A stretch of 16,186 nt of DNA, taken from an uncultured Treponema sp. GTDB taxonomy: Bacteria > Spirochaetota > Spirochaetia > Treponematales > Treponemataceae. Numbering within the stretch: the stretch's first letter is position 1; each line of letters begins with the position of its first letter. The stretch spans positions 1-16,186 of the forward strand of contig CALINC010000134.1 of NCBI GenBank assembly GCA_938045195.1, written 5' to 3'. This document shows positions 6,808 through 13,759 of this stretch, piece by piece. The translations under genes were made by a program, and so were the position numbers. The notes beneath the pieces were generated by a model. That model saw only the letters and a list, made by a program, of their open reading frames with translations. It did not search any database and was not told the DNA's origin.

Positions 6808-7560
6808 ATGAAAACATATCAGGATATAAATAAAGAAGCTATAGATAGATGGGTTGAAGAAGGCTGGGAATGGGGCAAACCTATCTTACATGATGAATAC
6901 ATTGATGCAAAAAATGGAAAGTGGAAAGTTTTGCTTACTCCGGCTGTCCCCGTTCCGCACGAATGGTTCGAAGATTTGAAAGGAAAGAAAATTTTAGGGC
7001 TGGCATCGGGCGGCGGACAGCAAATGCCTATATTTAATGCATTAGGTGCAGATTGTACTGTTCTGGATTATTCTTCAAAGCAAATAGAAAGTGAACTTTT
7101 GGTTGCGAAAAGAGAAGGCTATACTATTAAAGCTATTGAAGGAGATATGACAAAAAGGTTTCCTTTTGAAGATGAATCGTTTGACATAGTCTTTCATCCT
7201 ATTTCCAACTGCTATATTGAAGATGTGCAGCATGTTTTTAATGAGTCATACAGAGTGCTTAAAAAAGGCGGAATTTTTCTTGCCGGGCTTGGAAATGAGA
7301 TAAATTATATCGTAGATAATGAAGAAAAAGAGATTATTTGGAAAATGCCTTTTAATCCGTTAAAAGATGAAGCGGCAAAAGCCTTTATGCTAAAAGAGGA
7401 TTGTGGAATGCAGTTTTCTCATAATATGACGGAGCAGATAGGCGGGCAATTAAAAGCAGGGTTTACTTTACTTGATATATATGAAGATACAAACGGTTTC
7501 GGAAGGCTTCATAAACTGAACATTAAAACATATATTGCGACTAAATCGGTAAAATTGTAG
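6808..7560 (+). CDS. Class I SAM-dependent methyltransferase
   Basis: This is a 250-residue cytoplasmic enzyme with a Methyltransf_11-like core. Motif I is LGLASGGGQQMP (63-74), with the three glycines forming the SAM loop. The acidic residue that binds the ribose is Asp87 (TVLDYS). Motif II carries Asp113 (EGDMT) next to the adenine site. Motif III is FDIVFHPIS (125-133), followed by RVLKKGGIFLAG (149-160). The N-terminal region, with WVEEGWEWGKP (15-25), is typical of a subgroup of small-molecule methyltransferases in Firmicutes and spirochaetes whose substrate is unknown. The ribosome binding site is weak (AGAG). It probably depends on read-through from the SRPBCC gene 25 nt upstream and is followed after 38 nt by a GNAT gene. 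Confidence 0.88.
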   Translation: MKTYQDINKEAIDRWVEEGWEWGKPILHDEYIDAKNGKWKVLLTPAVPVPHEWFEDLKGKKILGLASGGGQQMPIFNALGADCTVLDYSSKQIESELLVAKREGYTIKAIEGDMTKRFPFEDESFDIVFHPISNCYIEDVQHVFNESYRVLKKGGIFLAGLGNEINYIVDNEEKEIIWKMPFNPLKDEAAKAFMLKEDCGMQFSHNMTEQIGGQLKAGFTLLDIYEDTNGFGRLHKLNIKTYIATKSVKL

Positions 7561-7598
7561 AGCGGAATAAATAACAATTTGTGAGGAGAGATAGCAAT

Positions 7599-8090
7599 AT
7601 GCTTCATTTAGAAAAAATAAATGGAAAAAATGTTTGGGATATTATTAAATTAAGCGTGGCAGAGTCACAAAAAGAATTCGTTGCAGCTAATGATGTAAGT
7701 ATCATTGAAGCATACGTTACAATCACGGCAAATGGTTATGCCTTTCCGTTCGGGATATATGACAATGAAACACCTGTCGGGTTTTTGATGATTGGCTTTG
7801 ATATTCATGACGAGTGGAATGACACACCTGAAATTGCAAGAGGAAATTATAATCTGTGGCGGTTAATGATTGATCAAACTTATCAGAACAAAGGATTCGG
7901 TAAACAAGCCGTTAAACTGGCTCTAGATTTTATTAAGACTTTCCCTTGCGGAAAAGCGGAATATTGCTTGCTGTCTTATGAACCTGAAAATACAGCTGCT
8001 CGTCAGTTATACCATTCATTCGGTTTTATTGAAAACGGTGATATGGATGGTAGTGAAATTATTGCTGTGTTAAAACTTTCAGACAAATGA
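7599..8090 (+). CDS. GNAT N-acetyltransferase, BltD/spermidine-acetyltransferase-like
   Basis: This is a 163-residue acetyl-CoA-dependent acetyltransferase. Motif A is RLMIDQTYQNKGFGK (88-102), with Q96 and the GxG loop that holds the CoA pyrophosphate. Motif B is NTAARQLYHSFGF (131-143) with the usual Tyr138. A conserved strand with FPFGIYDNETPVGFLM (49-64) precedes them. The layout resembles the BltD-type spermine/spermidine acetyltransferases of Bacillus, so polyamines are the best guess, though unproven. The start at ATG 7599 is chosen because AGGAGAG lies 8 nt upstream. A GTG start at 7581 would place that Shine-Dalgarno inside the gene. It lies between the methyltransferase and the DMT permease, with no terminator on either side. 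Confidence 0.87.
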   Translation: MLHLEKINGKNVWDIIKLSVAESQKEFVAANDVSIIEAYVTITANGYAFPFGIYDNETPVGFLMIGFDIHDEWNDTPEIARGNYNLWRLMIDQTYQNKGFGKQAVKLALDFIKTFPCGKAEYCLLSYEPENTAARQLYHSFGFIENGDMDGSEIIAVLKLSDK

Positions 8091-8138
8091 ACAAATATCA
8101 GTTTGTCTAACCAATTTTTGTTAAGGAGGATGTTTACA

Positions 8139-9194
8139 ATGCTTAAGAATACAAAAATTATGGCGTCTATTCTTGCTTTGTTAGCGGCTGTATTTTATGC
8201 AATAAATACACCGTTTTCAAAAATATTATTAAAGAATATTGCCCCTACATTTATGGCATCATTTCTATATCTTGGAGCAGGTATCGGAGTAGGGATTATG
8301 TATCTGTTTCATGTAAAAAAAGAAAACAAGTCAGAAAGGCTTACAAAATATGACCTTCCATATGTTATAGGAATGATAGTTCTTGATATAGCTGCACCGA
8401 TTTTTCTTATGTTAGGAATAAGCATCGGTTCTGCATCAAATGCGTCATTACTTGGCAATTTTGAAATTGTAGCCACAACACTAATTGCTCTATTTATTTT
8501 TAAGGAAAAAGTTACTTCAAAACTATGGATTGCAATCGGATTTATTACTCTTTCAAGTATTATATTAACATTTGAAGGAATTGGGAGTTTTAATCTTTCT
8601 TTAGGTTCCGTCTTTGTTATTTTAGCGGCCACGTGTTGGGGACTTGAAAATAACTGCACAAGAAAAATTTCTAAAAAAAGTACATACGAGATTGTTGTTC
8701 TAAAGGGACTTTTTTCCGGGGCCGGTTCATTTATTGCAGCTCTTTTAATAGGTGAAAATATTACTTCATTCAAGTATTTTATGTATGCGGTGATACTTGG
8801 ATTTGCGGCATATGGATTGAGTATCTTTATGTATATTAGAGCACAGAGAGATTTAGGCGCGGCAAAGACGTCTGCATATTATGCGGCAGCTCCATTTATT
8901 GGGACATTTTTGGCATTTATTATAAATGGAGAAAAGCTTACGATTGTATATTTTGTCGGGCTTGTATTTATGCTGATAGGTTCCGCATTTGTTGTTTATG
9001 ATACAATGGTTAAGCATCATACGCATGAACACAGCCATATAATAGTTCATACTCATAATGGAGTTACTCATACTCATGTCATTACTCATGAGCATGGACA
9101 TAACCATTGGGACTCGGAAGATAAACATAGACATAATCATAATGATTATATGAATAGCGAAGAACATAGATTGGCACATATCCGTTCTCGCTAG
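8139..9194 (+). CDS. EamA/DMT-family permease with histidine-rich C-terminal tail
   Basis: This is a 351-residue inner-membrane protein. Two EamA repeats of about five membrane segments each are visible, roughly residues 7-145 and 155-290. The first includes PFSKILLKNIAP after segment 1, and each repeat ends in a conserved helix after a KEK or GEK turn (FKEKVTSKLW, INGEKLTIVYF). From residue 292 the protein continues for 60 residues with 18 histidines, in HTH, HEH and HNH clusters, ending RSR. The usual topology would put this tail in the cytoplasm. EamA proteins export metabolites or amino acids. The tail suggests Zn, Ni or Co binding but does not prove metal transport. AAGGAGG lies 9 nt before ATG 8139. 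It is the last gene of the accessory block. Confidence 0.88.
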   Translation: MLKNTKIMASILALLAAVFYAINTPFSKILLKNIAPTFMASFLYLGAGIGVGIMYLFHVKKENKSERLTKYDLPYVIGMIVLDIAAPIFLMLGISIGSASNASLLGNFEIVATTLIALFIFKEKVTSKLWIAIGFITLSSIILTFEGIGSFNLSLGSVFVILAATCWGLENNCTRKISKKSTYEIVVLKGLFSGAGSFIAALLIGENITSFKYFMYAVILGFAAYGLSIFMYIRAQRDLGAAKTSAYYAAAPFIGTFLAFIINGEKLTIVYFVGLVFMLIGSAFVVYDTMVKHHTHEHSHIIVHTHNGVTHTHVITHEHGHNHWDSEDKHRHNHNDYMNSEEHRLAHIRSR

Positions 9195-9314
9195 TTGAAG
9201 GAATTATTAGGAACTATCTTTTTCCGTGAGGTGAATCGGAATTAAAAAAATGATATAATTCCCAATATAAAACAACTATGAAAACATTTGGTTTGACAAT
9301 TTTAAGGTGCTGGA

Positions 9315-9343
9315 TTGATAAAATAGGTATACTATGATATGAT
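9315..9343 (+). promoter_or_regulatory. Probable promoter of the ABC half-exporter
   Basis: TTGATA (9315-9320) and TATGAT (9338-9343) are 17 nt apart, and the start codon follows about 30 nt downstream. A TTGACA at 9294-9299 lies close by but has no good -10 at proper spacing. No strong terminator separates this region from the preceding permease gene, so read-through is also possible. Confidence 0.5.
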
Positions 9344-9372
9344 TATAATAAAAGATGTTTTGGAGGGAAAAA

Positions 9373-11052
9373 ATGAAAATCTTTAAAAATTGGGGCGAAA
9401 CGGTTTTATTTTGTTTGCTGGTATTTACTCTAACAGCATTCAATGCGTCCATTTCGCTGATTATTGCCCGCTTAGCCGATATTGCAAATACCGGTACGGT
9501 TGAAACCGTTCTAAAATTTTTAGCTTTTTGTTTTGTTTTTATAATATTTGGGATTATAATTACCTACATAGTTAAAAATTACTTTCATAAAATTGTGTAC
9601 CGCTATATGCTTAGATATAAAAATGCGGTTTATTCATCGGCTCTCCTTACAAAATACGGAGAAAATGTAGATTCCGGTGAATACATAAATGCCTTAACAA
9701 ATGATGCAATGCAAATCGAGACGCTCTATGTTACTTCCTGTTTAACCGCTTTACAGGAAATATTTTCTTTTATATGCGGTACGGTTGTCGCTATTACGAT
9801 TCACCCGCTCTTGTTTATCTTAATCTTCGTTTTCGGCTGCATAGAGGCGGCATTTATGAAAGCAAGAAGCAAGGCGATGGTACACGCTACTGAAATTTTA
9901 TCAAAGAATAATGAAGCTTATGCACAAAATCTTAAGTCTCACTTGGAAGCCAATTTACTTTTACGAATGGAACACTTATTGGCTTGGTCGCAGCGGCTGA
10001 TTTTTCAAAGTACCGATACGGCTCTATCATCTCACCGAAAGCAAAAACAAGCAATGACAAAAACGCAAATAACGGCAATAACGATTGGTCTCCTTGCGAC
10101 GCTTGTTGTTATGGGGGCTGCATCTATTTTAGCAATTTACAAAATAGTTTCTATCGGAGCGGTACTTGCTGCCGGTAGTTTAATCGGTACGATTTCAGCG
10201 CCTATCGGAGAGTTAGGGCGTATTTATGCCGATTACAAAGCGGGAAAAGAATTAAATAATAAAATTAAGAATAAATTTCATTTAAGCGATGAGGAAGTGA
10301 ATTTTGACAGCACGGACACCGTAGATAAAATCAATATTGAACGCATTAGCGTATCGAATTTGGATTTTTCGGTTGAAGAAAAACACATCTTAAAAAATAT
10401 CGATTTTAATTTTGAAGGCGGAAAAAAATATGCGGTTGTAGGTCAAGCCGGTTCCGGTAAAAGTACACTTTTAAAACTGATTGCAGGTATTTTAGATTCC
10501 AATTCACACATTACATATAATGGAAAAATTTTAAGCACTTCCGAAATTTTTGATAACATCTGCTACATTCCGCAAAACATCACAATTTTAGAAGACACGC
10601 TTGAAAAAAATATTTGCCTCAATAAAAAAGATTGTTCAGGAAGTATTATAGAAAAACTGGCTTTAACCGAATTGGCGGAAAAACGGAAAGCTGACGGCAA
10701 TAAAATCGACGCGACAGTTTCGGGCGGCGAAAAACAAAAAATAGCGATGGCTCGTGCATTGGTAAAAGATGCTTCCGTTTTTTTACTCGATGAATTTAAT
10801 TCAGGTTTGGATAATTACAGCATTAAACTTATTGAAGACATTGTTACGGCACAAAAAGATAAGCTCGTTATTTTTATCACACACAGATTAAATCCCGAAA
10901 CCTTAAAAAAGTGCGATGAGATTCTTTTTATGCAGGACGGCAAAATTGCAGAACATGGGAATTTTTCAGCCTTGCTGGAAAATAAAAACTCCCTGTTTAA
11001 AAATTTTTATGAAAACGATGCTGAAAAAATCAACAACCATCCGCACGAATAA
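9373..11052 (+). CDS. ABC exporter half-transporter (fused membrane and ATPase domains)
   Basis: This is a 559-residue type I ABC exporter. The N-terminal part of about 300 residues carries the six-helix transmembrane domain; clear segments are near residues 10-30, 45-70, 130-165 and 235-275. The ATPase domain has Walker A GQAGSGKST (357-365), a Q-loop in YIPQN, signature VSGGEKQK (449-456), Walker B D473-E474 with a slightly unusual DEFNSGLD, and H-loop H504. All catalytic residues are present. It should act as a homodimer unless a partner lies elsewhere, since no second half-transporter is adjacent. The substrate (drug, peptide or lipid) cannot be told. GGAGGG lies 5 nt before ATG 9373, so the upstream start at 9355 is not used. 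The gene converges on the ATPase gene downstream. Confidence 0.9.
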   Translation: MKIFKNWGETVLFCLLVFTLTAFNASISLIIARLADIANTGTVETVLKFLAFCFVFIIFGIIITYIVKNYFHKIVYRYMLRYKNAVYSSALLTKYGENVDSGEYINALTNDAMQIETLYVTSCLTALQEIFSFICGTVVAITIHPLLFILIFVFGCIEAAFMKARSKAMVHATEILSKNNEAYAQNLKSHLEANLLLRMEHLLAWSQRLIFQSTDTALSSHRKQKQAMTKTQITAITIGLLATLVVMGAASILAIYKIVSIGAVLAAGSLIGTISAPIGELGRIYADYKAGKELNNKIKNKFHLSDEEVNFDSTDTVDKINIERISVSNLDFSVEEKHILKNIDFNFEGGKKYAVVGQAGSGKSTLLKLIAGILDSNSHITYNGKILSTSEIFDNICYIPQNITILEDTLEKNICLNKKDCSGSIIEKLALTELAEKRKADGNKIDATVSGGEKQKIAMARALVKDASVFLLDEFNSGLDNYSIKLIEDIVTAQKDKLVIFITHRLNPETLKKCDEILFMQDGKIAEHGNFSALLENKNSLFKNFYENDAEKINNHPHE

Positions 11053-11085
11053 ATTAAATGGGAAAAGCCGATTTTGCGGATTGAT

Positions 11086-11117
11086 AAATGAGCGGCTATA
11101 TTTTAGACGCTCATTTT
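11086..11117. terminator. Hairpin between convergent genes
   Basis: A 9-bp stem (11086-11094 with 11108-11116, AAATGAGCG/CGCTCATTT) has a 13-nt loop. A T-run, partly within the stem, ends it on the plus strand. It sits in the 63-nt gap between the stop of the ABC half-exporter and the stop of the LolD-like gene, whose TAA it partly overlaps. It could terminate both convergent transcripts. Confidence 0.65.
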
Positions 11118-11787
11118 AAACATATTCTCTTTTTAATTCTCCGGCATCCATTCTATATATGGTACTATTCTCATCTAAAATTTCGGAATCATGAGTTACA
11201 ATTAAAACGGCGGTACCTAGTTTATTAACACTTTTTATAAGATTCATAACCGTTTCAGAAGTTTCCTTGTCAAGATTTGCCGTAGGTTCATCTGCAATAA
11301 GTAATTTAGGAGAATTCATAAGAGCCCTTGCAATCAACATCCGCTTTACTTCTCCGCCGGATAAATTTTGAGGCATCTCATTCTTTAAATGAGCTATATC
11401 CATAAGCTCCAAGAGGCTTAAAGCCCTACCCTCACTGTCGCCGTCCCTGTTAAATAAAAAAAATGGAACCCTTACATTATCAAATACCGAAAGATTAGGC
11501 AAATAAGCCAATGACTGAGGAACAAAACCTATCGACTCATTGCGGTAAAAGCTCTTAGCGGTATCGCTCATAGATGAAATATCTTCATCTTCAAAAAAAA
11601 CCTGCCCTTGGGTAGGATCTAAAATACCTGATATTAAATTAAGAAAGGTTGTTTTTCCCGAACCCGAACGCCCTACAATGAATACAAAATCGGAAGCCGA
11701 AATGGAAAAGTCAACATTTTTTACTGCAAAAAAAGAGTTCTTACCTCTGACAAAGGATTTGGAAAGAGATTTTGTTTTTAAAAGCAT
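11116..11787 (-). CDS. LolD/MacB-type ABC transporter ATP-binding protein
   Basis: This is a 223-residue single-domain ATPase. It has Walker A GRSGSGKTT (39-47), Q-loop Gln91 in GFVPQ, signature LSGGEVKRM (142-150), Walker B LLIADEP with D166-E167, D-loop NLD (171-173) and H-loop His199. The strong similarity to the MacB/LolD/FtsE group predicts an FtsX-like permease partner (lipoprotein release, peptide export or cell-envelope function). No such permease is in the window. The start at 11787 is set by AGAGGAG just upstream, which overlaps the stop of the preceding DUF4418-like gene (TAAGAGGAG), so the two are translationally coupled. An in-frame reading to 11838 would extend into that gene and is not preferred. 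Confidence 0.9.
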   Translation of the reverse strand: MLLKTKSLSKSFVRGKNSFFAVKNVDFSISASDFVFIVGRSGSGKTTFLNLISGILDPTQGQVFFEDEDISSMSDTAKSFYRNESIGFVPQSLAYLPNLSVFDNVRVPFFLFNRDGDSEGRALSLLELMDIAHLKNEMPQNLSGGEVKRMLIARALMNSPKLLIADEPTANLDKETSETVMNLIKSVNKLGTAVLIVTHDSEILDENSTIYRMDAGELKREYV

Positions 11788-11797
11788 AAGTCTCCTC

Positions 11798-12193
11798 TTA
11801 GTTATATTTTTCTTTGCGTGAAAGAAAAACATAAACAAGGCTTACCGTAATCAAAGCAATGGCCAATAGAATAACTATAGGCTTTGTATAAACATTACAG
11901 CTCATATTCGACTGCTTACAGGTACCTATAACAAGGGTTTCAAGCAAAATAAGACTTACTCCGGTTCCGATATTGTATACGGATATTCCGAAGCGTGATT
12001 TTTTACAAATAAAAAAAGCAAGTCCTGATAAGGTAATCAGCCCCCCTAACAACCTCACAGCTTCTCCCATCCAATGACATTTCATAAAACTGCCGTCAGC
12101 CTTAGGAGAACATACATGGGCAAAGCCGAACGGAGCAAATAAAACCAATAGACCGATTAAAACGATTAACAAAGAAAAAATATATTTTTTCAT
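11798..12193 (-). CDS. DUF4418-like four-helix membrane protein
   Basis: This is a 131-residue membrane protein with four hydrophobic segments (about 4-25, 46-63, 70-90 and 104-124). Two conserved-looking cysteine regions face the loops: HVCSPKADGSFMKCHWMGEA (Cys28, Cys39, His40) after helix 1, and GTCKQSNMSC (Cys92, Cys99) after helix 3. This pattern matches the DUF4418 family as I know it, which is of unknown function and often sits near MacB-type ABC genes. The paired cysteines could form disulfides or a metal site. GGGGA precedes two adjacent ATG codons (12196 and 12193); I chose the second for spacing. The upstream ATG at 12205 has no Shine-Dalgarno. The stop is 10 nt before the ATPase start. 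Confidence 0.78.
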   Translation of the reverse strand: MKKYIFSLLIVLIGLLVLFAPFGFAHVCSPKADGSFMKCHWMGEAVRLLGGLITLSGLAFFICKKSRFGISVYNIGTGVSLILLETLVIGTCKQSNMSCNVYTKPIVILLAIALITVSLVYVFLSRKEKYN

Positions 12194-12261
12194 CATAATC
12201 CCCATAAAACATATAAATTAAGAAATAAAATTTTTTGTAAGCATTACTAAACTCGGTAATA

Positions 12262-12290
12262 GATATACCGCATCAAACAAAAAATGTCAA
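12262..12290 (-). promoter_or_regulatory. Promoter of the DUF4418-ATPase pair
   Basis: On the minus strand TTGACA (12290-12285) and TATATC (12267-12262) are 17 nt apart, about 70 nt before the start of the membrane-protein gene. The -35 is perfect and the -10 is moderate. Confidence 0.65.
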
Positions 12291-12314
12291 GTAATATATA
12301 AATTGCGAGCGGTA

Positions 12315-12343
12315 TTGCAACTTTTTAATTTATCTTGTACAAT
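12315..12343 (+). promoter_or_regulatory. Promoter of the arginine deiminase gene
   Basis: TTGCAA (12315-12320), 17 nt and TACAAT (12338-12343) form a good sigma-70 pair. Transcription would begin near 12350, leaving a leader of only about 14 nt that is almost all Shine-Dalgarno (AAGGAGA). I see no separate ArgR- or FNR-type operator that I could name. Confidence 0.65.
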
Positions 12344-12363
12344 ACACCGGAAAGGAGATTATT

Positions 12364-13590
12364 ATGTCTGTTATAAATGTTACAAGCGAAATCGGCAAAC
12401 TTAAAAAAGTTTTGCTTCATCGGCCGGGCAATGAATTATTAAATTTAACGCCCGACACGCTCGAAGAACTGTTGTTTGATGATATTCCGTTCTTAGCACA
12501 TGCCCAAAAAGAGCACGACGGATTTGCCGATGTTCTAAAAGAAAATGGTGTCGAAGTTCTTTATCTTGAAGACTTAGCTGCAACAGCAATTTCACAAAGT
12601 TCGGAAATTCGAGAAAAGTTTTTGCATCAGTATATTGCAGAATCCGGCGTATATTCCAAATTCCATAAGGAAGCTCTTTTTGATTTGCTTGACGGTATAA
12701 AAGACGCAAAAAAACTTATCTTAAAAACAATGGAAGGCTGTAGGGTGAATGAAATAGATGCCGGTAGTACAAAAGCCTTATCGGATTTTGTTTTGGACAA
12801 AACAGGCTTACTCGTAAACCCAATGCCTAATCTCTATTTTACACGCGACCCGTTTGCCTGCATCGGAAACGGCGTAACCGTACATAAAATGCTTTCGGAA
12901 ACACGCCGGCGTGAAACCATTTATGGTGAATATATCTTTGACTATCATCCGGACTATGCCGGTAAAGTTGAAAAATTTTATAGCCGCTATAATGAGTATA
13001 ATATTGAGGGAGGTGATATTCTTAACATCAGTAAAGAAATTGTTGCAGTGGGGCTTTCACAGCGTACTTCCGCAAATGCCATTGAAATTTTTGCTAAAGA
13101 TATACTCTTTAACGAAAAATCTGCCGTCAAGACCGTCCTTGTTTTTAAAATTCCTGCAACAAGGGCGTTTATGCACTTGGATACCGTGTTTACACAAATC
13201 GACTATGACAAATTCACCGTGCATCCCGGCATTTTAGGTCCGTTGGAAGTATTTGAAATTACCCGCTGTTGTAAAACCGAAGAGCTTCATATCGAAGCTG
13301 TAAAAGCCGAACTTGCTTCTATTCTTACAAAATATGTAGGAAAAGAAGTCAAACTGATTAAATGTGCAGGCGGCGACAAAATTGCCTCAGAACGGGAACA
13401 GTGGAACGACGGTTCCAACACGCTTTGTATCAAACCCGGAACGGTAATTGTTTATGATCGCAATGACGTTACAAATGCACTCTTAAAAAAGACCGGTATT
13501 AATGTTTTAGAAATCACAAGCGGCGAACTCTCAAGAGGCCGCGGCGGTCCCAGATGTATGAGTATGCCTTTTGTCCGTGAAGATATATAA
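12364..13590 (+). CDS. arcA: Arginine deiminase
   Basis: This 408-residue cytoplasmic enzyme hydrolyses L-arginine to citrulline and ammonia, the first step of the ADI pathway. The guanidino-group-modifying fold is clear: LKKVLLHRPGNEL near the N-terminus (13-25), NLYFTRDPF with Asp162, EGGD with Glu215, HLDTVF with His271, and the catalytic Cys398 in GRGGPRCMSMPF close to the C-terminus. All catalytic residues are present, and the length is normal for the family. AAGGAG lies 6 nt before the ATG. It has its own promoter and terminator and stands alone: no ornithine carbamoyltransferase, carbamate kinase or arginine/ornithine antiporter is in the window. Oral treponemes are known to catabolise arginine this way. 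Its job here could be energy yield or ammonia release against acid. Confidence 0.97.
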   Translation: MSVINVTSEIGKLKKVLLHRPGNELLNLTPDTLEELLFDDIPFLAHAQKEHDGFADVLKENGVEVLYLEDLAATAISQSSEIREKFLHQYIAESGVYSKFHKEALFDLLDGIKDAKKLILKTMEGCRVNEIDAGSTKALSDFVLDKTGLLVNPMPNLYFTRDPFACIGNGVTVHKMLSETRRRETIYGEYIFDYHPDYAGKVEKFYSRYNEYNIEGGDILNISKEIVAVGLSQRTSANAIEIFAKDILFNEKSAVKTVLVFKIPATRAFMHLDTVFTQIDYDKFTVHPGILGPLEVFEITRCCKTEELHIEAVKAELASILTKYVGKEVKLIKCAGGDKIASEREQWNDGSNTLCIKPGTVIVYDRNDVTNALLKKTGINVLEITSGELSRGRGGPRCMSMPFVREDI

Positions 13591-13599
13591 CTGCACATT

Positions 13600-13646
13600 C
13601 TCCGCCTTATTTTAAGAACTTTCAAAAATTAGGCGGAGGAGTTTTT
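13600..13646 (+). terminator. Intrinsic terminator of arcA
   Basis: An 8-bp GC-rich stem (CTCCGCCT 13600-13607 with AGGCGGAG 13631-13638) is extended by ATTTT/AAAAT and followed by GAGTTTTT. It starts 10 nt after the arcA stop and is typical in form. Confidence 0.88.
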
Positions 13647-13689
13647 GAGCTTAATATTAGTCTGATTCAATACTTACTAGGGAACCTCT

Positions 13690-13706
13690 AAAAACCTCAG
13701 TTTTTT
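13690..13706. terminator. Small A/T hairpin, possible terminator of the MFS gene
   Basis: AAAAAC, loop CTCA and GTTTTTT form a 6-bp stem whose T-rich arm faces either strand. It lies 54 nt beyond the stop of the minus-strand MFS gene. It is a weak bidirectional candidate. The surrounding 13647-13759 has no gene. Confidence 0.35.
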
Positions 13707-13759
13707 GCAAATGCCCACTATATTATAGCATTGGTTTTATCGGAAATATCGGTAAAAAA

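Noticed and set aside
8853..9179. 108-codon minus-strand ORF rich in Met and Ile
   Set aside because: It is antisense to the His-rich tail. The repeated CAT codons read as ATG on the other strand, which explains the Met-rich product.
9238..9262. Terminator after the EamA permease gene
   Set aside because: GGAATT/AATTCC form only a 6-bp AT-rich stem with no following T-run.
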